64,000 bases of DNA from contig KN834755.1 in the NCBI GenBank assembly GCA_000827265.1, forward strand, positions 1,106,487-1,170,486. The letters are read 5' to 3'. A program made the position numbers and the translations under genes. The stretch is from Collybiopsis luxurians FD-317 M1 (taxonomy: Eukaryota > Basidiomycota > Agaricomycetes > Agaricales > Omphalotaceae). Below, one piece after another: positions 49,886 to 60,924 of this stretch. Under the pieces are notes generated by a model that saw nothing but the letters and a program-made list of their open reading frames with translations, was not told the DNA's origin and made no database searches. The first letter of the stretch is position 1; every line of letters starts with the position of its first letter.

Positions 49886-51330
49886 TTAGAGTGGGTTGGA
49901 GCAGGGACATATGATAATTTTTGGGAGTATTTGGACGATGCGGTGGATGAGTTGGTTATCGGCGATTGGTATGGGAGGAAGAGTAAGGGTGGAGTGGGGC
50001 ATGGTCAATAGTGATGTTAAGCGGCTGTGGAAGGGGAGATCAGAACGTTGGGTGGACGAGGACGCTAGGGCTGGAGCTGGGATTTGGATGTCTGAGTTTG
50101 CTTGCTGGTGGTTGTGGAGGTTGGGGAGGTCGAGTTTGCGTGTGTATGAGGGAACCGAGTCATCGTGGAGGTTGGGAAGATCTGGATGTTGGAAGGTCGA
50201 GGCCAAGGACCAGGACTGGGCCTGAGTGAAACCTGCGGCATTCAAACACGATGGTTTGGGAGTCGTGAATTTTAACGAAGAGTTATCCATGCTCAGCTGA
50301 CGTTCGTGTTTAAATGTGCTTTTTTTTCTTCTTCATGCTGACGATCGTCAATCCGATTTCCTTTTTTCTGGTTCTCCATTACGTCTTGATTCGCTGTACA
50401 TGTACTTGTATACATTACATGAGCAGAAGAAGCACCCTGCACAAAGCAAAGCAAACAAATATCGATGACGAGGGATAAGGGTCCACGCGATGAAGGATTA
50501 ACGGCGACGCAGCCTGAATTTTTACTTCTTGTCCTAATGCCCTCTTGTCAGTACTACAAGAAGGTTGTCAGCTTGGATGCATTAAGCCGGCATGAACGCG
50601 CCTGTCCCAGACAACGAAAACGAGATCAGGACGAAACTGATAACCTCTTTCGTACAAAGCATGCACGTTGGTCAAATACATCTTTCTTGTCTCCAAAACC
50701 AGTCACCCACTAGGCCGCCTCCAAAGCTACCAGGTTATTGACGGTTTGCGGTGGGTAACAGTGTGGATGACTAATAGATATTCTTGAACGGGGGCAGGCG
50801 AAGATACGGAAGGGGGGACTCTGGGAGTTGAGGAAAGCGGTAGGGATCGGTGAAAAGCGTTGATAATTGGTGTGGAATTTGGTAAGGGTGCAGGGCAAGA
50901 TTCGGAATGGGAAGGAGTTGCATGGTGGGCAATGATTCGACATCGTTTGGTGATGGTTTAATCGAGAAAACGGTAAAGACCCTACGCTGGATTGGAGGAT
51001 TGGTGAAGTGCCTCTCCAACCTTGTCGTATCGGGATATCTTTGAGATATGCTTTTCACTACTCCCTGTCTCCTTCAGGTTCCTCTCATCCTCTTCACTCT
51101 CCATCTGCGCCTTCTTTAGACCTTAGTCTCAGAATGGTCGACGCGTCGCAAAGTCATCTATTTCGCCTCCCAGTTTTCAGGGATCGTGATGATGCAGTAC
51201 TTGGAGTGGAAGCGAGGTATTTTGCGGGGAATCAGAGATTACATCAAACATTGGGTTTGGGAAATGTCCTCGGAAGTGTATTGCAGTTTAGGGACGAGAA
51301 AATGAGATCGGACAGGTGACAATTATTGGG
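49886..51330. pseudogene. decayed sequence shared with the NLR3 upstream block
   Basis: The minus strand from 50290 (ATGGATAACTC and following; CCCAAACCATCGTGTTTGAAT) resembles the plus strand from about 57265 (CCCAAACCATTGTATTCGAAT). The segment 50760-50960 resembles 57700-57915 in the same orientation, and 51040-51330 resembles 60340-60630. All pieces are frameshifted relative to each other and Pro/Ser-rich in every frame. No functional gene can be proposed. The pattern shows that the blocks upstream of NLR2 and NLR3 are rearranged duplicates. Confidence 0.5.
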
Positions 51331-51725
51331 CAAGGGTAACAATTACAGCTATTTAGTTATTTCTAGCATTGTTTTCAAAAAACACGCCTTAGTGATTGCG
51401 TTGACTGCTAAACAACAAATGTTCTATTCATTGCTCCACTGATGCCAGAACAGCTGTGCATTTGGCGACATTCTTGTGGAGCAATGAATTGGAAGTTTGT
51501 TTATAGATAAATACAATCAATAAGGTGCATTTTTCAAAAACAATGCTGGAAATAACTAAATAGCTGTAGAAATTAGGAGATGGCTGCGTTATGAATTATC
51601 CCTGTGTAGGCAATGTGCATTAATATATCAGCTGTCAAACTAGGACGATTCTCAATGCCATGAGGCTGAGAGCTCGGCCTTGATCGATGCTAGATAGCGC
51701 AGGCCCTGTGTAAGCGCTCAAGAGA

Positions 51726-51735
51726 TATATAAAGG
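51726..51735 (+). promoter_or_regulatory. TATA box of the NLR2 pseudogene
   Basis: TATATAAAGG, followed by ATCTCAAGA, lies about 100 bp before the ATG at 51833. The surrounding sequence, including AATGCCATGAGGCTG 70 bp further upstream, is shared with the NLR3 promoter. Confidence 0.55.
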
Positions 51736-51832
51736 ATCTCAAGATGTACATATGATTTTCACCAGCCACTACTTTTCCCCAGGTTGACCCACTAAACATA
51801 GTTCTTTAACCTTTTCACGACATAATATAACA

Positions 51833-54236
51833 ATGTATTTGCTCAAAAAAGGTCAAGAAACGCTGCACAATTTGAAGCATCGCAGAGGCATTGTTAATGC
51901 AGCTGGAAGTACACCTGAACAGCATAATGTTGCACAGGATTTCCATGTTTCTAGAAACTCTGAGTCAGATGTTTCTGCAGCTTCTGTTCCAATTCCAAGG
52001 GACATACAGGGAAAAGCCAGTTTTTCATAGTAGCCAACTGGCAGCTGAATGGCATGTTCCGGAAGAGTCTTCTATTCAACACCAAGTTTTGCGAACTGCC
52101 GGTGCTGGTGCAGAAACAGGCCTCAAGGTCTTCCTAATATTATTCCGGTGGTAGGTCAAGGATTAGGCATTGCACTTGGAGTAGTTTTCGAGTGTATTAC
52201 TATCTATCATATCAGTATTCCATTATAAGATTACCATTTTAGTAACAAGTTACTGATAAATACTTGGAAATATCTAGGAACAAAGAGAGGTTCAACAACA
52301 CCGAGCCTGCAGAAGGTAAGAATTATATAAAGCAGAGTAATTCTACTGAAATTGCTGAAATTTCCAAACCTTGACTGAGTATGGATCTGTTTTGACCTTG
52401 GATAATTTCGATATCATAATTATTTAAATGGGGAAAATCAATAGCAATGCTTCACCTCGGCACAACAAAAGTTGGGTGGCACAAATTCTGAGGAAGGCAA
52501 ACAATGTGGTTTCCGAGGATAAGGTTTCTCAAGAAATCACAAAGTATTTTGAGGACATCAAAGCATTTGATGCTTGTCAGGTCTGTATTAGAATTCATAT
52601 GCTTCCATAAAAGTTTTAAGGTTGTGCAATCTGCAGTGAAAGGTTTTATTCCACTTTAAAAGAATACAGATGATATCAATGAGGTAGGTGGAGGAAGTTT
52701 ATTTGAATATTAGAAAATTGAAAATAGGATATAAGCTTCATTTGAAAAATCTGAACCCTTCCAAAGAAGCTTTCCATAATTATCAAAGGGGAAGGTCAGC
52801 ATGTACACCAGGAACCAGGGTAGAAACTCTAGAAAAGATTGTGAAGTGGGCCAATACTGCCTCAGAGGATCAAGTGTATTGGATAGGTGGAACAGGAAAA
52901 AGCACATTTGCCAAATCATTATGTGATAAATTTGAGAAAGCGAATCTTGCTGGTCCATTCTTTTGCTCTAGACAGCATGATGCCTGTCGTGACCATATGA
53001 GGATCATTCCAACCATTGCTTATCAGCTTGCACAATATTCTTGTACATTTGTGGAAGCTCTTATAAAGGAGCTACAAAATCAAAGAGATCTTGCTGATAA
53101 AGACATCAATAAACAAATGGATCTGCTTCTACTGAAGCCCTGGGGGGAAGCTGCTCATGTTCACAAATGGACCGCAGCGAATCCTGTAATTGTCATTGAT
53201 GCATTGGATGAATGTATAAATATTAAACCATTTCTGGAGCGGCTGCTTAAAGCAATTCGAAGTGGTAGTTTGCAGGGGATGAAAGTCCTATTTGCAAGTT
53301 GTCCAGACCAACCTGTATATAAATATCTCATGAAGGCTCCTCATGATTCTAAATTCTCCTACATGAGGTTGAACAAGAATCAGTCCAGAGTGACATGTCT
53401 AAATTTCTCTCTGAAGAACTGGAGGATTATAATTTTGTTGCAAGAGAATATTTTCCAGTTGACCAAAATGTCTGGAAAACTATTTATATTTGCAGCAACA
53501 GCTGTAAAGTGGATCACTGAAAGGGAAGGGTTTGAGGAAGGGCGGCTAAAAGATGCTCTAAGAATTACAGCAAACTGCAGATGAAAGTGAAACCAAGGAA
53601 TTGGATGACTTATATAATGCCATCATTACCAAAGCTACGAACAAAGCTACCATTGAAGAGAGAAAGTGGAATGTGAAAGTGTTGCATTCCATAATTACAG
53701 TTAGGAACCCAGTATCTAGTGAGGTGATTGCTCAGTTAGCAGAGGTAGAGTTTCTTGAAGCAAGTGGACCTGCTAATTGGTGCTTTGCAATCTGTTGTTT
53801 ATGTAGGAAAGACGGACAAGGCTATCCATGTCTTTCATGCCTCAATTTCAGACTTTCTATTAGGAGAGGAGTGAGCCAAAGACCTACAATGCAATTCATT
53901 GTATCAACACAAATTTCTATTCCAGACATGTTTTGATATTATGAATATAGAGCTAAGATTCAATATGGTTAACCTTCCTTCATCATTTGTGAAAGACAAG
54001 GAGATTAAAAATATGGAATCAAATGTCAATCATAATATCAAGCAGAGTCTTGTTTGTGCCAGCAAAAGCTGGGGATATCACTTGGAGAAATGCCCAAAGG
54101 ATGTAAAAATTACCAGGGAATTGAAACAATTTTTAAATGAAAAGATATTGTATTGAATTGAAGCAATGAAACTTTTACATATGGTAAGTTGAAAAGGAAG
54201 CAGTAGCAAGATACATTAATCCAATCTGGGGACACA
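51833..54236 (+). pseudogene. NLR2: inactivated NACHT copy without WD40 repeats
   Basis: This copy follows NLR1 and NLR3 from the N-terminus through the end of the NACHT exon but is broken many times. Exon 1 is frameshifted near 52010 and shortened near 52125. The P-loop lacks two codons (YWIGGTGKST instead of YWIGGMAGTGKST), so the GxxxxGK[ST] spacing is lost. Further frameshifts lie near 53363, 53570, 53745 and 53875, and TGA replaces TGG at about 54154. Homology stops at TCTGTTAGA (54240), exactly where exon 5 ends in the intact copies. No WD40 sequence follows. The longest surviving frame (52688-53584) covers part of NACHT. It could be transcribed, but a functional full protein is excluded by the sequence. 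Confidence 0.9.
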
Positions 54237-54706
54237 TTTGACTCTGTTAGAAAGGAATTACCGCAAACGAGAGTTAGTTGCCTGGTAAGCGATGTCGATT
54301 TGGTCTTGGCATCGGCCATTCGGCAAGCCTCCCCGCCAATTAACACATTACCTACCGATAACCGCTCCCGTCACACGTAACGAAATACTGTATACAGATC
54401 GTACATTAATAATGCGTCTTCGTATTATTGTGATGCAGGACCTTGGCGCTGCAAGAATTCTGACTCGGAACGGCAACCGACATAATGATAGCTATGTTTT
54501 CTTCGAGATACTTATATTTGAGCTTTTCGTTAGCAGGTGCAAATGGAATATGGTCAAACATTCACGCCTTGCTTAGGGTGAATTTATGTAGATCTAACCG
54601 AGTTGTTTCAGGCTAAGGAGAACTTCGCCGCTTGCATCAACAATCCCCATTAATTTCTCCTCACTTTTCTCTTCCCATTGTCTACTATAATTCCTCATCT
54701 ACATGC
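54237..54706. other. intergenic between NLR2 relic and the Cys-rich gene
   Basis: No gene is seen. Homology to the other NLR copies ends at the left edge, so this is the breakpoint of the NLR2 duplicate. Confidence 0.5.
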
Positions 54707-55547
54707 ATGGCAGGAGAAACAATCTTTGCTTCTGAAACCAATACTGAGGCAGCTGGCTGTGAGCGTTGTTCAGAGTGTCCTATCAAAGGCCGGCACCACT
54801 TTGTCAAATCCAAAAAGAATGGACCAAGCCGACGAGTTTGTACAGGATGCTATGAGTACTATGTGGAGAAGGCAAGAGGATCTACTATTCAATCCTCATC
54901 TACAAGTAAGTATTAGCTCTCCATAGATGCTTGAATGGTCCTTGATGCATCACAGAATACTCAGGTAACATTCGAGCAGTTCCAAGTATGCTCCGTAGCG
55001 ACATCCGGAAAAATGTCAACATGGCGCAGAGAGGAGGTACACAGAAGTTCAGTTGAGGATCAGATTTAGGTTTCCTAACATTAAATGCTAGATTTCGAGA
55101 AAAAGAACGTTGTCAAGGCTGTTTCCAATCGCATGGCCCGGGCTATGCAAGAAGCTCCAACTAACATTCCTGCCGCTGTCAAGATACCCTTCCCAGAGCA
55201 TTTCCGTTCCCTTCTTGCCGGCCGCACCGGTTATAATGACGCTCATTCTATGTATCAGCAATGTCTTCAATTTTTTCATCAGCGTGCAGTGACTGCAGGG
55301 AATACGGAGCTGGTTACTTTGCAAGTCACGATGTCCTATCCACAAGCTGGCAAATTCAAACCAGTCGGGGTGTGTCTTATGATATGCTCTCAGTTGTCAT
55401 GAACTGATTTATGTTAATGAATGATAGGATGTAACTGCCGCAATCCAGCATGTCAATATGAGAGTTGGATATGCAGACCTACATACAAGACCTGGTTTCA
55501 CCATGCCTTTGATGTGTGATGTGTCCTACGCTGCCCAACCAAAATAG
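54707..55547 (+). CDS. Cys-rich N-terminus protein, unrecognised family
   Basis: Four exons fit one frame of 225 residues: 54707-54905, 54956-55036, 55092-55369 and 55428-55547. Residues about 18-50 hold CERCSECP, then H, then VCTGCYEYYVEK, a CxxCxxC...CxxC arrangement that could bind zinc. The central part (FPEHFRSLLAGRTGYNDAHS, then MYQQCLQFFHQ) and the end (MRVGYADLHTRPGFTMPLM) look like ordinary folded protein. No known family is recognised. Decayed sequence related to its 3' end lies at about 47880-48070 and 59030-59100. There the position of its TAG stop reads as a sense codon (TCG at 47937), and the frame downstream of the stop (KFALDEYAANADNGSVVLET) is conserved between relics. The gene may therefore be shortened by a nonsense change. 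Confidence 0.6.
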
Positions 55548-56269
55548 AAATTTGCGCTCGATGAATACGCTGCCAACGCTGACAATGGGTCTGTAGTCTT
55601 GGAGACAATTAAAATAGGTGTTGGGTGTGTTCAGAATATTTCAGGTCCTTACCCGTTTTGAGCTGATTTTCAACTGCAGATGTAAGTGCGTCGAATTTTC
55701 GGTCACTACGTTTCGAATGTGTAGCTATCGCGTCCCTTTTTTTCGTTCACAGCTTTCTGCGAAAAATAAGCCCCCCGATTTCCCCGTATCCAAGGGGGCC
55801 AAGTCCTGCTTCGAATCAGTGCCATCGTCATCATCCCCGTCGTCCTCGTCTGGGTCTGGGTTGGAGTCAGAATTCATCAGCGGAGGAGTATATTTGCGGC
55901 CGCAACCTCCCTCCTCGTCGTCGATTGATTCTTCCCCTTCACCACCCAAGGACACTGTCAAAGAAGCCAAGGGCTGTCTAGCGTTTGATAAAGTCTCGAA
56001 ATTGGAAGGTACGGAAATGGCAACGATCTACTCTCTTGCTTCATTTAATTAGAGTTAGTAATGAACTATCCCAATGGACCACGAACGTTATCGGGCGAAC
56101 GCGCGCCATACCTCGTCATCCCAGCGTCCTCCCCTTCAACGGCGACAGACAATACTGGGGAGGGAGATTGCGACTTTTTGAAGTGCAACGCGCTTTACTG
56201 CATCGGTGCACCCACGAGCTTTCACGCTACTTGCTCCCTCCTAGTCATTCCAATTAAAAAATGATACAG
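55548..56269. pseudogene. relic region after the Cys-rich gene
   Basis: It contains the in-frame extension of the Cys-rich gene beyond its stop (to about 55640), then the GTGCGTCGAATTTTCGGTCAC motif shared with 48105 and 58910, then an Asp-rich minus-strand frame (or Ser-rich plus-strand frame) related to 48843-49259. No intact gene is supported. Confidence 0.4.
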
Positions 56270-57100
56270 CAATTGAACTGCGCAAGTTTGCTCGACGCAC
56301 CGTAACCTTCTTGGTCCCAGTTTCAAGATCTCCAGTCTAAATGCATACCATGCAACATTTGCCAGCACACATTGGTGATTGCTAAACCGTCCTATTCCAA
56401 CGCGCAGGAATTTTAAGCCAGGCTTATTGAAGTCGACATACCGTCTAAAATAACCTGGGACATCTGAGAGGACGGGCTAGCTGTACTCGACCGGTTTGTC
56501 GATCTGGTTTTAGGCTATCTTCGAGGGCTTGAGGGTGAGTTTCAGAAACCTTTCTATCTTCGGACGGTTTGCTGAGTTGTTGATATTCTCCCCCATTATT
56601 TATCACAGATAAACGAATCTTTTCGAACTCGCTCCCATACCTTTGAATATATTCCATCAACTTCAACCTCCTTTCCACCCGTGTAATACATTTTGGCGCT
56701 CCTCATACCCCCACCCCCCCTCCCACCTATATCATCATCTTACTCACCAATTCCCTCCCGCAATCGTCGTAACACCTTCGTCCTCGACCTTTGGCTCTCA
56801 GCATTCTACTTTAGACAGGGGTGCAACCACTTGTTCCGAGCAGACAATTGATCTTCATCATGCCACAAAAAGTGACTTTTGTCGCAACTAATGGCTGATA
56901 TTCTTCTTTCCCCGTCGTAATGTGTTTTACACATTACACTATTCCAAATACTTCACTGTACCAAGTTTTACTGTTATACCCTCGCCTTTCTCATCGCGTT
57001 ATCCCTAATCCATCGTCGTCGCTGTTCGTTTGCATTTGTTTTGCGCAGTGTGCCTCTTTTGCTTGTGTAACATGTACAGGTACGTATACATTCGTAAACT
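56270..57100 (+). pseudogene. decayed copy of the MYND-finger gene 3' half
   Basis: 56275-56535 matches exons 3-4 of the gene at 32206-33184 (CTGCGCAAGTTTGCTCGAC; CAACATTTGCCAGCACACATT; ATTGAAGTCGACATACCGTC). It has frameshifts and large deletions. The exon-4 donor (GGGTGAGTTT) and following intron are still present. The similarity continues through the CT-rich 3' flank to about 57100 (AATATATTCCATCAAC; CTGTTCGTTTGCATTTG), matching 33235-33690. The MYND finger itself is missing. Confidence 0.75.
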
Positions 57101-58348
57101 TGTATGGCAAATCAAGAAATAATGGAGAGGCACAGAGGGAGATTTAAAAAGGGGAGTCTGATTGACGACAGTAAGTAGAGAACAAAAAAGACATGGACGT
57201 GGACGTGAATGTGAGCACTAAGGATAAGCAAGGTCTAATGGACCAAAGATATCTCTTCGGTTAAATGCATGATCCCCAAACCATTGTATTCGAATACTGT
57301 AGGTTTCGTTCACTCCGACCCAACACTGGCCCTTGGCCTCGACCTCAAACCACCCAACGTCCCGATCTGCCCTACATCTACAATGACTCAATTCCCTCGT
57401 ACACACCCAAACTCGACCTCCCTGCCTCCACGACCGCTATAACCTCACACCTCCCAACTCCCAACTCCAGCCCCAGCTTTTGTCCTCGTCCGCCCAGTAC
57501 CCTGATCTCCCTGCTTAGCATTACGATCGTCCACGCTCCACTCTACCCTCACTCCTCCCCTTATCCCGATCGCCGAGGACCAACTTGTCCACCGCATCCT
57601 CCAAACTCTGCCAAAAAGCACTCTACGTGTCCCTTGAACCCATTCTTATGTTAGCACAAGGACCGAAAGTAGGCTCGAGGAGGAGGCATCCACCGAATTG
57701 TTGACACCCAGGGGTGGTTACAATATATATTTAGTTGGAGAGGGAGAAGATACGGGAGGGGTTGGAGTTGGGGAAAGAGGTAGGAGTCGGTGAAAATCAG
57801 CGAGGGTTGATGTGGGAAATTGGGTAAAAGTGAAGGTTCCGGTTCGGAATGGGAGGGAGTTGCGTGGTTCAGTATGGGTGAAGATTCGACGTCGTTCGCT
57901 GACGGTTCAATCGACGGCGGAGTAGAGAGGCGCCCGTGACACAGAAACAAAGCCAATAAGTCGAGGCCGAATTCCCAAGCAAGGATGACCCAAACAGCAT
58001 CGCACTCGGTGCGGAGGGTTTAACAGCTGTTTTCTTTGCCCTTGCTCGTCGTCCCGAGCGATGTTATTGATAGATGCGGGGAGGAGTGTGTTATCGATGC
58101 TGCTCTTATTCTCTCCTCCTCCCTCCTCCTCCGACCGGGACCAAGACGACGGCGATGAGGACACCAATGAAGCTGACGGCATCGAAGACACATTGATTTA
58201 ACGACGATGACGAGGTCTCTGCCGCCGCGACCGCTCCCGACGAGGGACCAAAGTCGTTGTACTACCCTCACACCCCCAGCCTGTCTCTGCCCCCCTCATC
58301 ATTTGAACCACTGAAGACGGACTCTTGACTACCTTTCTCGCCTGCTCC
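57101..58348. other. Pro/Ser-coding low-complexity relics
   Basis: 57265-57650 (+) and 57700-57915 (-) are diverged copies of 50290-49900 (-) and 50760-50960. The Pro-rich open frames (57265-57654, 57651-57956) lack domains and are frameshifted relative to their duplicates, so I do not call genes here. Confidence 0.4.
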
Positions 58349-58391
58349 TTCACCCTTCACCCTTCACCCTTCACCCTTCACCCTTCACCCT
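58349..58391. repeat. heptanucleotide microsatellite (CACCCTT)n
   Basis: About six tandem CACCCTT units. It lies between two relic segments and has no visible coding role. Confidence 0.95.
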
Positions 58392-59540
58392 CATCCGAAC
58401 GCCTCGAGGTTGGTAATGACAAAGGCGGGGAGGTCAATGTTGAAGTAGGTGAGGGCGGGAGGCCGGTAGGTGGTGGAAGGTTAAGTAGGATGGGAGGTTG
58501 AGCATCCTGTACATGATCTTGTGGGAGTGGAAGGGAGCGTGGAGAATGTATCGATGTAGATACATGATGCGATAGACTGACGAGGATAAAAAGCAATAGA
58601 AAGACGAATAGAAAGATGTGAGGATGGATGAAGGTAATGGCATAGTTAGAAATGCGAACACCCAATTTGCGAAGGAATAAAAACTCACGAAAGCTCCTTG
58701 ATAGCCTTAAAATTTGACTGTCCCCAGTGCCCACACGACACTATACAGCGCAAACAACGCATGATTGACGATGACTCCGTTTTGCTTGCAATTTGCTACG
58801 GTTCCGAGCGTTCGGTCTTCGGAAAAGGAAGCCAGGGTTATACTACATAGAAAGAGAGAGACGCGTTGGCTATGGGATCGAAACTTAAAGACCAGAAACT
58901 CGCTGAACATACGTATATTCTCGTCACTGCAACGTAAAAAGTGTCTTATAACACCATTCTTCTCAGCGACACCTGCAAGGCCTGAAGAATCCTCGACCCC
59001 AGCTTTTCTCGGTGTCTTTGATGTCTACGCTACCAGACTTATGTTCGATCAATACACAGCTGACGCCGATGAGCTCTGTAGTTCTGGAGACGGTTGTGAC
59101 CGGGGAAGTAGGAGCTGGGAGAGGCACGCATGGTATCAAGTTGTCTTCATCTGGTACGTGAGTTAAGACGGAGAGAACCGATGTAGTCTGGGTGGTAGTC
59201 TGTTGAAGAGACTGGCCGGAGCTACGTGTAACGGTAATTTTCCATGAATTGAAGTTGGACATTGTACGAGAAGTCAGAATAAAACTGAGGATGAAACTGA
59301 GTAGATGAGATGAGATGAGGTCGGCATAGTTTATGGTCAATGTGGACGAGAAGGATGTACATGATGGCGATGGGATGGAAGCAAGCTGTTGAATTACAGA
59401 ACTACGGCACCGCCGTAATTCACGTACGTATAGACGGTTACGAGTGCATGGAATGGAATGGAATGCCGAGTTTCTGCTCTGACGATTCTGTGCCTGATCC
59501 AAGGCAGGCAATTTTGAATTGATCTAATTTTTCCAATTTA
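58392..59540 (-). pseudogene. unrecognised duplicated gene, mostly decayed
   Basis: The minus strand here parallels 46700-48400 (+). An ATG at 59262 opens a 99-codon frame (MSNFNSWKITVTRSS; SQQTT-rich; ENLIPC-like VPLPAPTSP) that runs to 58963. Further downstream on the same strand are hydrophobic frames (VIVNHALFALYSVVWALG; FLTMPLPSSILTSF). One possible intron starts at GTATGTTCAGCGAG (58910). I could not join these into one gene with confidence. The other copies are clearly broken. It may be the least damaged member of the family. Confidence 0.35.
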
Positions 59541-59542
59541 TA

Positions 59543-60028
59543 CAGTGCTTTGCGTAATTCTGCGGCCCTCCGGAATCTATACCGTTGTTTATTTGTATTT
59601 ATGTGATCTGCGCGCCTACAGAGCGCTAGTGCACTGAGCATATCTGTATGTCATATTCGCTACTTTATGGACACTAGCTAATCAGGATAATGGTTTATAA
59701 TATTGGCCCAGTGTATGGGAAGCTGGAGGGACAAGTAAGTATGGTAAGAGTCGAGGAACTATGGCACGGCGCGGCACCTTGATGCGGTGATCGGGGTACT
59801 CGGTCATCTGTCAAACCTTGCATATCTCACCAGTATAGGTACAAACCAGGAAAAATATGGCAAATATTGGTCTTGACTGCAGGTTTGCAAGAATATACAG
59901 GCTGGTTCCCAGAAATCATGGCAGTTACAGAGGAAAATGTTGAGGAAGAGGTGCCGGGGTATCATTACACAAATACAAATCAACAATGGCGCGGATTCCG
60001 AAGGGCCGCAGAATTACGCAAAGCACTG
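59543..60028. mobile_element. Tc1/mariner-like MITE flanked by TA
   Basis: The element begins CAGTGCTTTGCGTAATTCTG and ends with the reverse complement, each end followed by TA (59541-59542 and 60029-60030). The inverted repeat continues for about 75 bp with few mismatches (GCGGCCCT, GGAATC, ATTTGTATTT). Terminal CAGTG and a TA target site fit non-autonomous Tc1/mariner or pogo elements. The 486 bp interior has no transposase. It interrupts the block shared with the NLR1 upstream region. Confidence 0.85.
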
Positions 60029-60763
60029 TACAATTTTAGTTAGCTTTCATTACATTGATGATTGATGATCTTAGGATCCATGAGGTAATTTGTCCCAATC
60101 ACTGAAAAAGAGCACGAGTCCTGCTACGCGTTAGCGTTGGCCCACTATGCGTCAAGTAAGTTACGTGCCACCGACGCGTCAGAAGTATCTTCTGACCTGC
60201 CCAGCAGGATATGTATATCTGAGCTAGTAGCGTAGGGCTTATCGCGTTCGCTTTGCGCGTCCAATCCAGAAATTGGAAGGTTTTCGAGGTGTTCAACGAA
60301 TATTTCAGAGTATTTTCTGGAGATGGCTATACAAAAATGCTTGTCACCGCTCCCTGCCTCCTTCGAGCTCCCCCAATCTCTTTCACACCCCATAGGCTCA
60401 GAAGTCAACGCATTGCAAAGGAATCTTAGATATCTGCCCTTCCGGTTTCCGACAATATACCGGTTTGACACTCGGAATGGAAGCTCGATCTTAAGGTATT
60501 TTGCGAGGAGATCGGATGAGTTAGAACGGGTTGATTCAGAAAGTGCCACAATCGTACGACGATTATCAAATAAGGGTAATGATTGGAAGACTGAAGTTGG
60601 CAGGTGCCCCGCAGATGGAGTGGGCAACGTGGTCCGCTATATATTTTCCTGTCCAGTCGCGTCCTATGTAGAAGGTCCTCGGTTATCGATCCCGAATGCC
60701 ATGAGGCTGGAAGCTTCACCGCGATAATATTACGAAACGCCTTCATCAATGAACCTTCATAGA
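60029..60763. other. NLR3 upstream block
   Basis: A minus-strand frame (60145-60627, no ATG at its start) contains VEHLENLPISGLDAQSERDK, also preserved in one frame of the NLR1 upstream copy (HLENFPIPGLDPQSERDK near 46600). This suggests an old coding exon. The plus strand at 60340-60630 resembles 51040-51330 upstream of NLR2. I cannot define a gene; the block is useful mainly as evidence of co-duplication with the NLRs. Confidence 0.4.
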
Positions 60764-60773
60764 TATATAAAGG
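60764..60773 (+). promoter_or_regulatory. TATA box of NLR3
   Basis: TATATAAAGG followed by ACCCCGAGA lies about 160 bp upstream of the ATG at 60925. The element and its flank are conserved with the NLR2 and NLR1 promoters. Confidence 0.6.
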
Positions 60774-60924
60774 ACCCCGAGATACCCAAATGATCCCCAC
60801 CAACAACGTTTTTTCGTAGTTAACCGCACTGTATCCCGCTTTGTACGTTTCAGGCAATGTTAAAATATTATCATAAAATTAAAGATACTTAACTCTGTGC
60901 TTTGTTCCAGCGAAACACACAACA

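Noticed and set aside
58349..58391. Telomere-like or CRISPR-like repeat
   Set aside because: The CACCCTT heptamer is a plain tandem microsatellite, only six units, internal to the sequence, with no spacers; it is not a CRISPR and not evidence of a chromosome end.
60145..60627. Divergent gene upstream of NLR3
   Set aside because: No ATG at the start of the frame, and the copy upstream of NLR1 is not open over the same length; kept only as a conserved relic block.
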